A DNA stretch of 64,000 nt from CAILZL01 sp963748005 (GTDB lineage: Bacteria > Pseudomonadota > Gammaproteobacteria > Steroidobacterales > Steroidobacteraceae). This document shows, piece by piece, positions 41,815 through 53,568 of this stretch; within the stretch, counting starts at the first letter, position 1; every line of letters begins with the position of its first letter. The position numbers and the translations under genes were made by a program. The DNA lies in assembly GCA_963748005.1 (NCBI GenBank), contig CAVVHH010000002.1, forward strand, positions 1,302,001 to 1,366,000. Direction: 5' to 3'. The notes below the pieces were generated by a model. That model made no database searches and was not told the DNA's origin. It saw nothing but the letters and a program-made list of their open reading frames with translations.

Positions 41815-43584
41815 GTGTCTGGACGCATTCCCCAATACTTCATCGATCAGCTCATCGCGCGCACCGACATTGTCGAGGTGATCGGCACACGTGTGTCCTT
41901 GCGCAAGGCAGGCAAGGAGTACAAGGCGTGCTGTCCGTTTCATGACGAGAAAACCCCGTCATTCAATGTAGTGCCGGACAAGCAGTTCTATCACTGCTTC
42001 GGTTGTGGCGCGCACGGCACGGCGCTGGGTTTTCTCATGGAGTACGACCACCTGAATTTCGTTGAAGCGGTGGAAGAGCTCGCCGCGCGCGCTGGCCTCG
42101 ATGTACCACGCGAAGAAAGCCTCGCGCCGACACCGGCCAGACCCAGCGCAGATCAATACACATTACTGGAGCAGGTCGCCGAGCACTACCGTAAACAGTT
42201 GCGCAGCAATCCATCAGCCATCGAGTACCTCAGGAAACGCGGTTTGTCAGGCGAGACAGCGGCACGCTTCGGTATCGGTTTTGCGCCGGATGCCTGGGAT
42301 GGGCTAATCAAGCAATTGGGTCAGAGTGATGGCGCGCTGAGCGACCTGACACGCGCAGGCATGCTGATCGAACGCGACAACAAGAGCGGTTTCTACGACC
42401 GCTTCCGCAACCGGATCATGTTTCCGATCCGCGATTCGCGCGGCCGCACCATTGGTTTTGGCGGCCGCATCATCGACCAGGGTGAACCGAAGTATCTCAA
42501 CTCGCCTGAAACCGACCTGTTCCACAAGGGCCGCGAGCTCTATGGTCTGTACGAAGCGCGACAAAGCACACGTCAGCTGAAACAACTAATGGTGGTGGAA
42601 GGCTACATGGACGTGGTGAGCCTGCATCAGGCCGGCATTACTTATGCCGTGGCCACGCTGGGCACTGCGACGACACCCGATCACCTCAAGCGTCTGTTCC
42701 GCGTCTGCCATACGGTGGTGTTCTGCTTTGATGGAGATCGGGCCGGCCGGGCGGCGGCGTGGAAGGCCCTGGAAGTAGCGTTGCCTGTGGTCAGCGAAGG
42801 CATGTCACTGCGCTTCCTGCTGCTCCCGGAAAAACACGACCCGGATTCACTGGTACTGGAAGAAGGGCGTGATGCGTTTGAAGCACGTATCAGCCACGCC
42901 ACGCCGCTGTCCGAATATCTGGTCAATGAGTTGGCGACACGCTTCGACCTGAGCAACGTGGATGGCCGCGCGCAGTTCATCACCGAGGCACAGCGCCTGC
43001 TCAACCTGTTGAACGACGACAACTACCGCACCCTGCTCTACCAGCCAATTGCCGTCGCGCTGGGTATTTCCGAAGATCGGCTGCGGCAATTAATTCCCTT
43101 GCAAGCCTCGACCCGGGAGAGCGTACAGCGAACGGTTGCCCCGCCGGCGGATACCTCTGGCCGAGGCACGCTGGTGCGGCAGATGATCCAGAACCTGCTG
43201 CACTTCCCCGCCGCCGCCGCTGCTCTGGACCGTCTGGAAGAATTGGCGCAGGTAGACAAGCCCGGCATCACCCTGCTGGTGCAACTGGCCAGCGAACTTC
43301 AGGAGTATCCGGATCTGACCCCTGCCGCCTTGCTGGAACGCTGGCGACAGCGCCCGGAATTTCACTACATTGATAAGCTTTTATTAAAGATACCACCCGC
43401 CACAACGCTTGAAATGGCGACAGACGAAGTAAAAAAGGCCTGCGCCAGACTTATTGCCGAGCAGATCCCTCAAGATCGTCTTGATGAACTGATGCGCCGA
43501 TTTCATCTGGGCGCCCTGAGTCCCCAGGAAAAACAGGAGCTGCGCGATCTGATCCAGAGGCGTAGCGCAAGTGGAGCGGTCTGA
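41815..43584 (+). CDS. dnaG: DNA primase
   Basis: 589 aa. Synthesises RNA primers for replication. The CHC2 zinc finger is C40, H43, C61, C64. The TOPRIM core has VVEGYMDVVSLHQAG and CFDGDRAGRAA, which carry the catalytic acidic residues. RNA polymerase domain motifs GRTIGFGGRIIDQGEPKYLNSPET are also present. The C-terminal helical DnaB-interacting domain runs from about 450. GTG start at 41815, giving MSGRIPQYFIDQL. It is located after the attenuator and before rpoD. Confidence 0.97.
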   Translation: MSGRIPQYFIDQLIARTDIVEVIGTRVSLRKAGKEYKACCPFHDEKTPSFNVVPDKQFYHCFGCGAHGTALGFLMEYDHLNFVEAVEELAARAGLDVPREESLAPTPARPSADQYTLLEQVAEHYRKQLRSNPSAIEYLRKRGLSGETAARFGIGFAPDAWDGLIKQLGQSDGALSDLTRAGMLIERDNKSGFYDRFRNRIMFPIRDSRGRTIGFGGRIIDQGEPKYLNSPETDLFHKGRELYGLYEARQSTRQLKQLMVVEGYMDVVSLHQAGITYAVATLGTATTPDHLKRLFRVCHTVVFCFDGDRAGRAAAWKALEVALPVVSEGMSLRFLLLPEKHDPDSLVLEEGRDAFEARISHATPLSEYLVNELATRFDLSNVDGRAQFITEAQRLLNLLNDDNYRTLLYQPIAVALGISEDRLRQLIPLQASTRESVQRTVAPPADTSGRGTLVRQMIQNLLHFPAAAAALDRLEELAQVDKPGITLLVQLASELQEYPDLTPAALLERWRQRPEFHYIDKLLLKIPPATTLEMATDEVKKACARLIAEQIPQDRLDELMRRFHLGALSPQEKQELRDLIQRRSASGAV

Positions 43585-43740
43585 GTTAATCCGCCACTGC
43601 ACCTGCCGATAACCCTTCTACCAGTGGAGATCCAGGCTCTCAACATTTTTACGGGCTAAAACGATGGCGAACCTAGCTATGAACCGTCTCTCTAAGTAGA
43701 ATGCGCGGTCCTTTTATCCCCCCGCGCTCCGCGACACTTT

Positions 43741-45648
<1,908 letters not shown>

Positions 45649-45677
45649 TTGGAGCGACCTTGCGGTCTGCCATACGA

Positions 45678-45708
45678 AGCCGATGGTGATAACCCATCGG
45701 CTTTTTTA
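45678..45708 (+). terminator. Rho-independent terminator after rpoD
   Basis: 9-bp stem AGCCGATGG / CCATCGGCT (45678-45686 and 45694-45702), 7-base loop, then TTTTTT. Confidence 0.9.
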
Positions 45709-45721
45709 TTGATATCTATCC

Positions 45722-46315
45722 ATGTCAGACAAGCCGAGCCGCGAATTCTATCTGCAAGACACGCTGGTCGTTGCCCAAGGATTGCTCGGCATGCACCTGG
45801 TGCATGAAGTAGATGGCGTCCGGCGTACTGGCCGCATCGTTGAAACCGAAGCCTATCAGGGGCCGGAAGACCAGGCCGCACACTCCGCGCGCGGCCTGAC
45901 CAAACGCAACGCAGTGATGTTTGGTGCGCCGGGGCTTGCCTACGTGTACCTGATCTACGGCATGTGGCATTGCATGAACGTGGTGACGCGCGAAGCTGGG
46001 GTACCGCATGCAGTGCTGATTCGGGCGCTTGAACCGGTCGCTGGTCTCGATGCATCAACGCATGGCCCCGGTCTGCTATGCCGCGCCATGGGCATCGATC
46101 GACGCCTGAATGGCGCCGACCTGCTGGGCACGCAACTGTGGATTGAAACCGGTACGCCGGCACAGATGGAGATCATCAGCAGCCCGCGCATCGGCGTGAA
46201 CTATGCGGGCGAATGGGCGCTGCGACCATGGCGTTTTCATGATGCGCGCTCGGCACACGTGTCATCGCTCACTTCTGGACAGCGCAAGCGCCTGCGCGCA
46301 CCGGAATCGTGCTGA
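45722..46315 (+). CDS. DNA-3-methyladenine glycosylase (AAG/MPG family)
   Basis: 197 aa. Excises alkylated purines in base-excision repair. The family motifs are AQGLLGMHLVHEVDGVRRTGRIVETEAYQGPEDQAAHSARGLTKRNAVMFG, which contains the catalytic glutamate in VETEAY, and VYLIYGMWHCMNVVT. RALEP, GPGLLCRAMGID and SPRIGVNYAGEWALRPWRF follow. It is shorter than the human enzyme but normal for bacteria. Transcribed alone after the rpoD terminator. Confidence 0.93.
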   Translation: MSDKPSREFYLQDTLVVAQGLLGMHLVHEVDGVRRTGRIVETEAYQGPEDQAAHSARGLTKRNAVMFGAPGLAYVYLIYGMWHCMNVVTREAGVPHAVLIRALEPVAGLDASTHGPGLLCRAMGIDRRLNGADLLGTQLWIETGTPAQMEIISSPRIGVNYAGEWALRPWRFHDARSAHVSSLTSGQRKRLRAPESC

Positions 46316-46396
46316 TATTCACATGTCATGCACGGCCTTTTTATAGGACAATTCACGCGTGTTGCATATGTGTATAGGCCTTGAGCAGTACCGAAC

Positions 46397-46588
46397 TTGA
46401 GAATCGCCAAACCCATTTTGCTGGTGAGCACACCGATCGGTGTCGTGTGGGGCGTGGTCGAAGCTTGGCGTTTCAAGCCGGTGCTGGCCCTGCTGATGTG
46501 CGCGCTGCTGTCGGTCATCAGTGCTTTTATCTGGATGACGGTGCGCACCATACGCCGAGAGCAGCATAACCAACGACCAAAGCACTGA
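46397..46588 (+). CDS. Small membrane protein upstream of sthA
   Basis: 63 aa with two hydrophobic segments (about 6-22, ILLVSTPIGVVWGVVEAW, and 28-48, VLALLMCALLSVISAFIWM) and a basic tail. The only start codon for the full frame is TTG 46397; no strong ribosome site is visible. It ends 7 bases before sthA, suggesting co-transcription. I do not know its function, and the assignment rests on the hydrophobic pattern and spacing. Confidence 0.5.
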   Translation: MRIAKPILLVSTPIGVVWGVVEAWRFKPVLALLMCALLSVISAFIWMTVRTIRREQHNQRPKH

Positions 46589-46595
46589 CGGATCA

Positions 46596-47993
46596 ATGAT
46601 GAGTTCCGAACAAGTATTCGATGTGGTAGTGATTGGCAGCGGGCCGGGTGGCGAAGGTGCCGCCATGAATGCCGCCAAGAGCCACCTGAAAGTTGCGCTC
46701 GTTGAACGTTATATGGAAGTCGGCGGTGGCTGCACCCATTGGGGCACCATTCCCAGCAAGGCGTTGCGTCATGCCGTGCAGACCCTGCATGCGCTGCGCC
46801 AGAACCCACTATTCAAGGATGCACGCAATGCCTTGAACCTGACCTATCCACAGATCTTGGGCAATGCCGCGCGCGTCACGGAGACCCAGGTTGCCGCGCG
46901 CAAGCGCTTTTACGAACGCAATCGCGTACCCATGTTTGGCGGCACCGGTCGCTTCATTGATGCCAACACACTGGAAGTGCAATCTGGCACAGGCTCAACA
47001 CAACTGCAGGCCAAGCACTTCGTTATTGCAACCGGTTCACGACCCTACCATCCGCCCGAAATTGATTTCACTCATCCGCGTATTGTCGACAGCGACAGCG
47101 TACTGCGTTACAGCGGCCAGCCATTCTCGGTGACAATTTATGGGGCGGGCGTTATCGGCAGCGAGTACGCCAGCATCTTCATCAACCTCGGCGCCAAAGT
47201 CACATTGGTCAATACCCAGGATCGCCTGCTGTCATTCATGGACGAAGAAATCGCCGAAGCGCTGTCGTATCACCTGCGCGAACAGGGCTGTGTGATTCGC
47301 CACAATGAACAGTTCGCGGCCATCACCGCGCGCAGCAACGATGTGGTGCTGGAACTGCAATCTGGTCGCCGTATCAAGTCTGACATTTTGCTCTGGGCCA
47401 ACGGCCGCACCGGCAATACGCAGGACATGGGGCTGGAAGCTTTGGGGATCGCACCTAACTCGCGCGGCCAGCTGGCCGTGAATGGCCACTATCAAACCAG
47501 CGTACCGAACATCTATGCGGTAGGTGATGTGGCGGGACCGCCGGCCCTGGCCAGTGCTGCGTACGTGCAGGGTGCACATGCAGTGCAGCACATCCTCACA
47601 CCTGATGTCGCACCTCACTCCCTGGCCATGGTGCCGAGTGGCATCTACACCATTCCGGAGATCTCTTCGATCGGCAAGGGCGAGCACGAACTGCAGGCTG
47701 CGAAAGTGCCGTATGAAGTCGGGCACTGCTCATTCAAGAATCTGGCGCGCGCACAGATGACCGGCGAACAGGTGGGCATGCTGAAGATCATCTTCGACAC
47801 CAAGACCTACAAGGTGCTCGGCGTGCATTGCTTCGGCGATGGTGCTTCCGAGATCGTGCATATCGGCCAGACGGTCATGGCCAATGATGCCATCAACGAT
47901 ATTCGCTACTTCACGCGCACCACCTTCAACTATCCAACCATGGCCGAAGCATATCGGCGCGCGGCGTTCAATGGCTTGAATCGCATGAGTTGA
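46596..47993 (+). CDS. sthA: Soluble pyridine nucleotide transhydrogenase
   Basis: 465 aa FAD enzyme that mainly reoxidises NADPH with NAD+. The FAD loop is VIGSGPGGEGAA. GGGCTHWGTIPSKALRH replaces the redox-active CxxxxC of lipoamide dehydrogenases with a single cysteine, the feature that separates SthA. IYGAGVIGSEYASIF is the NAD(P) loop, and the C-terminal interface is VHCFGDGASEIVHIGQ. It complements the membrane PntAB encoded earlier in the window. Confidence 0.95.
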   Translation: MMSSEQVFDVVVIGSGPGGEGAAMNAAKSHLKVALVERYMEVGGGCTHWGTIPSKALRHAVQTLHALRQNPLFKDARNALNLTYPQILGNAARVTETQVAARKRFYERNRVPMFGGTGRFIDANTLEVQSGTGSTQLQAKHFVIATGSRPYHPPEIDFTHPRIVDSDSVLRYSGQPFSVTIYGAGVIGSEYASIFINLGAKVTLVNTQDRLLSFMDEEIAEALSYHLREQGCVIRHNEQFAAITARSNDVVLELQSGRRIKSDILLWANGRTGNTQDMGLEALGIAPNSRGQLAVNGHYQTSVPNIYAVGDVAGPPALASAAYVQGAHAVQHILTPDVAPHSLAMVPSGIYTIPEISSIGKGEHELQAAKVPYEVGHCSFKNLARAQMTGEQVGMLKIIFDTKTYKVLGVHCFGDGASEIVHIGQTVMANDAINDIRYFTRTTFNYPTMAEAYRRAAFNGLNRMS

Positions 47994-48018
47994 GGATGTT
48001 GACCTAAGCAGTTTTTTA

Positions 48019-48117
48019 CCTCGCCCCTTGCGGGGAGAGGTCGCGCGTAACGCGGGTGAGGGGTCAGGAGATGCAAAAGCACCCTCACCCTAGCCCTCTC
48101 CCAAAGGGAGAGGGGAT
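48019..48117. repeat. Interspersed palindromic repeat between sthA and the M13 peptidase gene
   Basis: Two opposed halves: CCTCGCCCCTTGCGGGGAGA followed by GGGTGAGGGG, and CACCCTCACCCTAGCCCTCT followed by CCCAAAGGGAGAGG. The halves can pair with each other, and each forms its own hairpin. The GGGTGAGGG/CCCTCACCC and GGAGAGG signature is a widespread proteobacterial intergenic repeat. It lies between convergent genes and may serve as a terminator. Confidence 0.7.
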
Positions 48118-48135
48118 AAAGTTAGTGCCGATTGT

Positions 48136-50190
48136 TTACCAAATGGTCACGCGTTTCTCTGGCGGCAGATACATCTTGTCACTGTCCGTGACTGAATACG
48201 CGTCATGGAACGCCGCCTGATTCACCGCAGCACCCCAGGCGCGATACTGTGCGGGCGAATGCGGATCTACGGCCAGCAAGCGGATCTCTTCCTGCTGACG
48301 CGCCTTGTTGCGCCACACCTGAGCCCAGCCAGCGAAGAAGCGCTGTTCGCCTGTCAAACCGTCCATCACCTGCGCTTCCTTGCCCTGCAATGACAACCCA
48401 TAGGCCTTGTGCGCAATGGCCAGACCGGAGTTGTCGGCAATGTTTTCGCCCAGCGTCAGTTCACCATTGATCTTGTAGCCGGGCACCGGTTCATACGCCG
48501 CATATTGCGCCACCAGCGCCTTGGTCTTGGCGGCGAACTTCTCATGATCTTCTTTCGTCCACCAGTCGCGCAGATTACCGTCACCATCGTACTGGCTTCC
48601 CTGGTCATCAAAGCCGTGGCTGATTTCATGGCCGATCACGGCGCCAATACCGCCATAGTTGGCGGCATCATCTGCCTGTGCGTTGAAGAACGGCGGTTGC
48701 AGGATCGCCGCGGGAAATACAATTTCGTTGAGCTCCGGGTTGTAATAGGCATTCACGGTCTGCGGCGTCATCTGCCATTCGTCGCGATCAATCGGTTTGC
48801 CGAGCTTGTTCAACTGGCGCTGATACTCGAACTGCTGGGCACGCATCACGTTACCTACCAGATCATCAGCAACAATCTTGAGTGTTGAGTAATCCCGCCA
48901 TTGCTTCGGATAACCGACTTTGACGGTAATCTTGGCAAGTTTTTGTTGTGCTGCCTGTTTGGTGGCGGCACTCATCCAGTCCAGGCTATCAATGGACTGT
49001 CGATAGGCAGCCAGCAAATTGCCTACCAGTGTTTCCATGCGTTGCTTGTTTTCCGGGGGGAAGTGCCTAGCTACATACAGCTTGCCCATGCCTTCGCCGA
49101 TGGAAGATTCAATCAATGTCAGACCCCGCTTCCAGCGCGGCCGGTTCTCCGGAATACCGCGCAGCACGGTGCCCGCAAATTTGAAGTTGGTATCGACAAA
49201 GTCCTTGCCGAGATACGGCGCAAAGTCGGAAATCACACGCCACTTGAGATAATTCTTCCAGGTCAGCAGCGATTCCTTGCGCAATAGCTGGCCATAAGCC
49301 GTCACATAGGTGGGCTGGCTGACAAGCAGATAATCCACTTTATTGCTGACACCGGCCGCATTGATGAAAGCCGACCAATCAACATCCGGTGCCAGCTTGC
49401 TCAATTGATCCAGTGGATACTTGTTGTAGGTCTTGACCGGATCGCGATTGGTCACCTTGTCCCACTGCGCCTTCGCCAAGGCGGTTTCAAGTGTGAGAAT
49501 TTTCCTGGCGACATCTGCCGACTGCGGTTGCCCAGCCAGATTCAGCATGGTACCTACGTGTACAACATAGGCTTCGCGTATTTTTTTGTAAGTGCCGTCT
49601 TCACCATCTTTCAAGTAGTAGTCACGGTCCGGTAATCCCAGTCCGGCTTGATACAAGTCCACGGCATAGCGGGTGGAATCGCGATTGTCCTGATGCACAT
49701 ATGGCACAACCGGTACATTGACACCGATCTGTACCAGATGCGCCATGTGTGTCACCAGCGCGCTGGCGGAATCAATCTTGTCGATCGCATCAAGCTCGGC
49801 TTGCAGTGGCTGCAATCCCAATGTCTGCAGCTTTGCCTCGTCCATGAAGCTGGCGTACAGGTCACGAATTTTCTGGGCGTCGCTATCGGCAAGCGGCTCC
49901 TTGCTTTGCCCCAGCTCATCAACGATGGCGTGCAGCTGCGCTTCGGCAGCATCAGCCAATTCATAGAAAGCGCCATAGCGGGCTTTGTCAGCGGGAATGG
50001 TCGTGCTATCCAGCCACTTGCCGTTGATGTGGCGATACAGATCGTCCTGCGGCCGAACGTTGCTATCGAAATAGCCGGGTGTCAGACCACTCACCAACGT
50101 GGCGGGTGGAGTCGCAGTTTCAGATGCCTGTTTGGCGCATCCCGCCAGCCCAGCCATACACAATCCGATGCTCATAACCCGATAAATCAT
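48136..50190 (-). CDS. M13-family zinc metallopeptidase lipoprotein (neprilysin-like)
   Basis: 684 aa. The lipobox MAGLAGCAKQ places it on the envelope. The N-terminal M13 domain follows, then the catalytic domain with GAVIGHEISHGFDDQGSQYD (HExxH at 521-525) and GENIADNSGLAIAHKAY, whose first glutamate is the third zinc ligand. It ends with the usual aromatic/basic ...KRVTIW motif. It degrades peptides in the periplasm or outside. Transcribed alone, converging on sthA. Confidence 0.93.
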   Translation of the reverse strand: MIYRVMSIGLCMAGLAGCAKQASETATPPATLVSGLTPGYFDSNVRPQDDLYRHINGKWLDSTTIPADKARYGAFYELADAAEAQLHAIVDELGQSKEPLADSDAQKIRDLYASFMDEAKLQTLGLQPLQAELDAIDKIDSASALVTHMAHLVQIGVNVPVVPYVHQDNRDSTRYAVDLYQAGLGLPDRDYYLKDGEDGTYKKIREAYVVHVGTMLNLAGQPQSADVARKILTLETALAKAQWDKVTNRDPVKTYNKYPLDQLSKLAPDVDWSAFINAAGVSNKVDYLLVSQPTYVTAYGQLLRKESLLTWKNYLKWRVISDFAPYLGKDFVDTNFKFAGTVLRGIPENRPRWKRGLTLIESSIGEGMGKLYVARHFPPENKQRMETLVGNLLAAYRQSIDSLDWMSAATKQAAQQKLAKITVKVGYPKQWRDYSTLKIVADDLVGNVMRAQQFEYQRQLNKLGKPIDRDEWQMTPQTVNAYYNPELNEIVFPAAILQPPFFNAQADDAANYGGIGAVIGHEISHGFDDQGSQYDGDGNLRDWWTKEDHEKFAAKTKALVAQYAAYEPVPGYKINGELTLGENIADNSGLAIAHKAYGLSLQGKEAQVMDGLTGEQRFFAGWAQVWRNKARQQEEIRLLAVDPHSPAQYRAWGAAVNQAAFHDAYSVTDSDKMYLPPEKRVTIW

Positions 50191-50567
50191 TGGATCAACC
50201 TCATAAGCCCTGTTATGCCTTCACCCCACCCTCTCTGGAGGAGAGAAAACCCAGCTAGCGACCCCATTTCGGCCGCCTTTTTCCCGCCGCACATAGGTCA
50301 AGTAGGGGCTTCGACGACAGCCAAGTGTGCAGAATCTCACAGTTTCAGTATTACTTGGCAAGCCACGTACTTTTCGCAACAACCCTGACAAAACTTAAAT
50401 AAACCAAGCATTTACACGCGCTCATTGACCCTCCGAGCTGGCTAAATACTCGCCAAGGTCCACGGCAAAACGGTTTCACCTATTGCATCACGGCCAAAGC
50501 AGTAATATGCTGCATCGCACAATGTTGCAAAGCAGCATTGTAGTTCGAAAGTTTGGAGGTAAATGTC
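50191..50567. other. Non-coding gap upstream of the M13 peptidase gene
   Basis: 377 bases with no supported gene. It contains the promoter region of the peptidase gene on one side and of the 24-residue peptide on the other. A short TCACCCCACCCTCTCTGGAG stretch near 50221 resembles half of the repeat at 48019-48117. Confidence 0.4.
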
Positions 50568-50642
50568 ATGTCACTCGTAGCAATCGTGTTCCTGGTCGGT
50601 GTCGCCCTGTTCCTGTCCTTGCAGGCCAGCTCAGAAGGCTAA
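50568..50642 (+). CDS. Tiny single-span membrane peptide
   Basis: 24-residue frame starting MSLVAIVFLVGVALFLSLQA and ending SSEG. A GGAGGT ribosome site lies 8 bases before the ATG, unusually strong for this region. The first 20 residues are one hydrophobic helix. Such micro-proteins often join respiratory or transport complexes. No neighbour gives a partner, since the next genes lie on the opposite strand. It is too short for domain evidence. Confidence 0.45.
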   Translation: MSLVAIVFLVGVALFLSLQASSEG

Positions 50643-50793
50643 TCGTTCCTAGGAAGTTTCCCTCGTCGCAAGACGTAAGTAGACGCCAACAGCCGGGCCG
50701 GGTCAGCCAGACCCAGATTTGAACGCCATGACTGTTGGACTGATCTGCACCGGCGCAGCTCCGGGCAAGATCAGGCCGCAAATTGACTGATTC

Positions 50794-53064
50794 TCAGCTG
50801 CGCGACTTCTCCCGCCCTGCCCACAGCAGGATCAGGAGCAGCACCGCAAAGGGAATCAGCGCGAGGGCATCTGCCCACGCGCCCGCGAAAAAGGGATTGT
50901 TCGCCTGCGCCCACGCCGCCAACCTGGCGTCAGTGGTTTCAAATACCCCTGCCATCAAGGCAATGGCGATACCCGCAATCGCGCCCCCGGCAATATAGCC
51001 CGAGGCCATCAATACGCCTGCACTGCGATCCGCATTGGCAGCAATGGTTGTTGCATCTTCGCCGCGCTTCAGTGCTGCTGCTTCTCGGCCGCCATCCGTC
51101 CACCAGCGCAACAACCCGCCAATCAACATTGGCACGGTTGTCACCAGCGGCAGATACACGCCCACTGCAAAATTCAGTGAATTGATACCGCACATCTCCA
51201 CGGTCACGGCCAGCATCACACCCAGCAGCATCAGACCCCAGGGAAGCTCGCGATCCAGCACGCCACGAATGATGTACGACATCAGGGTCGCCTTGGGCGC
51301 ATCGAACTTGCGCACCTCGGTGCCGTCAGGGCGTTTGTTGTAACGGCCATTGATGCCCGGATCGACCAGCCAAACGGCCTGTCCCTGATCGTTCACCAGA
51401 TACTTGCCCGCTGGTCCACCCTGATCATTACGTTTATGCCAAGTGCGATAACTGCCGGTGTCATCACGCGCCTGCGGACCTTGCAACGATTCACGCTGCT
51501 CGCTTACTTCCGCCATGTTCGCCTGCACACCGGCCGGTGCAACTTGCGCAATGGGCACATACACCGTCGCATTCTGATTCAGCTTGAGGAGGATAGGTCC
51601 GAGAATCAGCACCGACATCAGGCTGCCGATGATGATGGCGTATTGCTGAAGCCGTGGCGTTGCGCCCACCAGATAGCCGGTCTTCAGGTCCTGCGAAGTG
51701 CTGCCGCCATTGGACGCCGCCACACACACGATGCCACCCACCGACAATGCCGCAACATAGTGATCCGTACCGGTCCAGCCCAGCATCAGAAACACCAGGC
51801 AGGTCAGCAACAACGTGGCAATGGTCATGCCCGAGATGGGATTGGAGGTCGAACCAATCTCGCCCGTCAGTCGCGACGATACCGTGACAAACAGAAATCC
51901 GAACGCCAACAACAACACCGCTCCCAGGAGATTCATATGCAACGATGGCGATGCCACAATCCACAGCAACAACACACCACAACCAATCACCACATATTTG
52001 AAGGCGATGTCCTGTTCGGTACGCGGCAACGCACCGGCCAACGCACCGGCATGAGCCGCCGCGCCCTGCGCAGTGCTCGCCAGGCCGCGACGAATAGTGC
52101 CGACGATCATCGGCAACGACTTGATCAGGCTGATCACGCCCGCCGCCGCCACCGCACCCGCGCCGATATACAAGACATAGGCATTGCGAATGTCGTTACC
52201 GCTCATTTCGCTGATCGGCACGGTGCCGGGCGGTATCACGCCGGTCATCGTCTCGCCCAACCACTTGATCATGGGTATCAGCACCAGGTACGACAACACG
52301 CCGCCGGCACACATCACGCCGGCAATACGCGGGCCGATGATGTAACCCACGCCCAGCAGTTCCGGCGATGCCTCGACACCAATCGAGCCGCCCTTGAGCG
52401 GCGCGCCAAATACTTTTTCCGGCACGTCCTTCCACAGCTTGAAGGCCGCCATCGCCGTCTTGTACACAAGGCCGATGCCAAAGCCGGTGAAAATAGTGCT
52501 GGCGCTCAAACCCTGCAGCAGGCCACGCGCTTCCTCGGCTTTGGCTTCAGGCGAGGCCGCCGCGCGCGACTCCGGCGATGCGCCGGCTTTCAATACCTCT
52601 GCGCAGGCCGTGCCTTCCGGATATTTCAGCTTGCCATGCTCGCGCACGATCAAAGCGCGTCGCAGCGGAATCATCATCAGGATACCCAGCAATGCACCGG
52701 TGGCCGCCACCAGCATGACGCGCGTCAACTCCAGATCGAAGCCGAGAATCAGGATCGCCGGCATGGTAACGCCCACGCCAAAAGCGATGGATTCGCCGGC
52801 GGAACCGGCGGTCTGCGCAATGTTGTTTTCCAGAATGCTGGCATCGCGCGCTCCCATGCGCGAAACCAGCTTGAACAGCGTCAACGAAATCACTGCTACC
52901 GGAATCGACGCGCTGACCGTCAGCCCAACCTTCAGCACCAGGTACAGCGACGATGCGCCGAATATCGCGCCCAGCACCGCGCCCACCAACACGGCACGCA
53001 ATGTAAATTCAGGCAGTCTGGTATCTGCGGCGATATACGGCGCAAATGGCGGTGGAGTGTTCAT
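50794..53064 (-). CDS. OPT-family oligopeptide/metal-chelate transporter
   Basis: 756 aa from ATG 53064. Many membrane helices, starting LPEFTLRAVLVGAVLGAIFGASSLYLVLKVGLTVSASIPVAVISLTLF, with the family motifs NIAQTAGSAGESIAFGVGVTMPAIL, GNDIRNAYVLYIGAGAVAAAG, TVSSRLTGEIGSTSNPISGMTIATLL, and SNGGSTSQDLKTGYLVGATPRLQQ. A hydrophilic insert of about 90 residues (roughly 530-620) interrupts the second half. OPT proteins import peptides or metal chelates by proton symport; the substrate is unknown. A longer in-frame start to 53166 is unlikely. Confidence 0.93.
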   Translation of the reverse strand: MNTPPPFAPYIAADTRLPEFTLRAVLVGAVLGAIFGASSLYLVLKVGLTVSASIPVAVISLTLFKLVSRMGARDASILENNIAQTAGSAGESIAFGVGVTMPAILILGFDLELTRVMLVAATGALLGILMMIPLRRALIVREHGKLKYPEGTACAEVLKAGASPESRAAASPEAKAEEARGLLQGLSASTIFTGFGIGLVYKTAMAAFKLWKDVPEKVFGAPLKGGSIGVEASPELLGVGYIIGPRIAGVMCAGGVLSYLVLIPMIKWLGETMTGVIPPGTVPISEMSGNDIRNAYVLYIGAGAVAAAGVISLIKSLPMIVGTIRRGLASTAQGAAAHAGALAGALPRTEQDIAFKYVVIGCGVLLLWIVASPSLHMNLLGAVLLLAFGFLFVTVSSRLTGEIGSTSNPISGMTIATLLLTCLVFLMLGWTGTDHYVAALSVGGIVCVAASNGGSTSQDLKTGYLVGATPRLQQYAIIIGSLMSVLILGPILLKLNQNATVYVPIAQVAPAGVQANMAEVSEQRESLQGPQARDDTGSYRTWHKRNDQGGPAGKYLVNDQGQAVWLVDPGINGRYNKRPDGTEVRKFDAPKATLMSYIIRGVLDRELPWGLMLLGVMLAVTVEMCGINSLNFAVGVYLPLVTTVPMLIGGLLRWWTDGGREAAALKRGEDATTIAANADRSAGVLMASGYIAGGAIAGIAIALMAGVFETTDARLAAWAQANNPFFAGAWADALALIPFAVLLLILLWAGREKSRS

Positions 53065-53137
53065 GAATACCTGTACTGGATGGAATGACGTCGGGACGCT
53101 ACCCTTGCCGACTGCCTGATTCGCGTCACTATCTCCC

Positions 53138-53512
53138 ATGCACAAATCAAAGATCAATAGCAGCAATGTCGGACTGGTCTATTCCACCGACAGCGGACGT
53201 CTCTGCCCCAGTTGCCACAAACCCGTGGCCGCCTGCATCTGCAAGAAACAGAAGGCGCCGCCTGCAAGGGGCGATGGCATCGTGCGCGTAATGCGTGAAA
53301 CCAAGGGCCGCGGCGGCAAAAGCGTCAGTGTCATTCACGGCCTGGCGCTTGCTCCCGCCGAACTGGAAAAACTGTGCACTTCCTTGAAGAAGCGCTGTGG
53401 CACCGGCGGCACCAGCAAAGACGGCACCATCGAGATTCAAGGCGAGCATCGCGATACCCTGGTCGCGGAACTCACCAAGCTGGGTTACACCGTGAAGAAG
53501 GCGGGAGGGTGA
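53138..53512 (+). CDS. yciH: SUI1/eIF1-type translation factor (YciH family)
   Basis: 124 aa. The C-terminal eIF1 domain (VMRETKGRGGKSVSVIHGLAL...LEKLCTSLKKRCGTGGTSKDGTIEIQGEHRDTLVAELTKLGYTVKKAGG) is clear. The N-terminal VGLVYSTDSGRLCPSCHKPVAACIC has four cysteines that could hold zinc. Bacterial YciH influences initiation fidelity in vitro. The gene is divergent from the OPT gene and is followed by the inverted repeats at 53569. Confidence 0.9.
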   Translation: MHKSKINSSNVGLVYSTDSGRLCPSCHKPVAACICKKQKAPPARGDGIVRVMRETKGRGGKSVSVIHGLALAPAELEKLCTSLKKRCGTGGTSKDGTIEIQGEHRDTLVAELTKLGYTVKKAGG

Positions 53513-53568
53513 AAGTACAGCTGCGTCCTCTCTCCCGCGTGCAAGAGCAAGACAGAGAGAGGGTTATG

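Noticed and set aside
46237..46809. Minus-strand open frames across the mpg-sthA gap
   Set aside because: They run into both flanking genes on the opposite strand, with no domain or signal; the small plus-strand membrane frame fits the gap better.
51436..53088. 550-codon open frame antisense to the OPT transporter
   Set aside because: Arginine/histidine/glutamine-rich shadow of a membrane protein gene with no recognisable domain.
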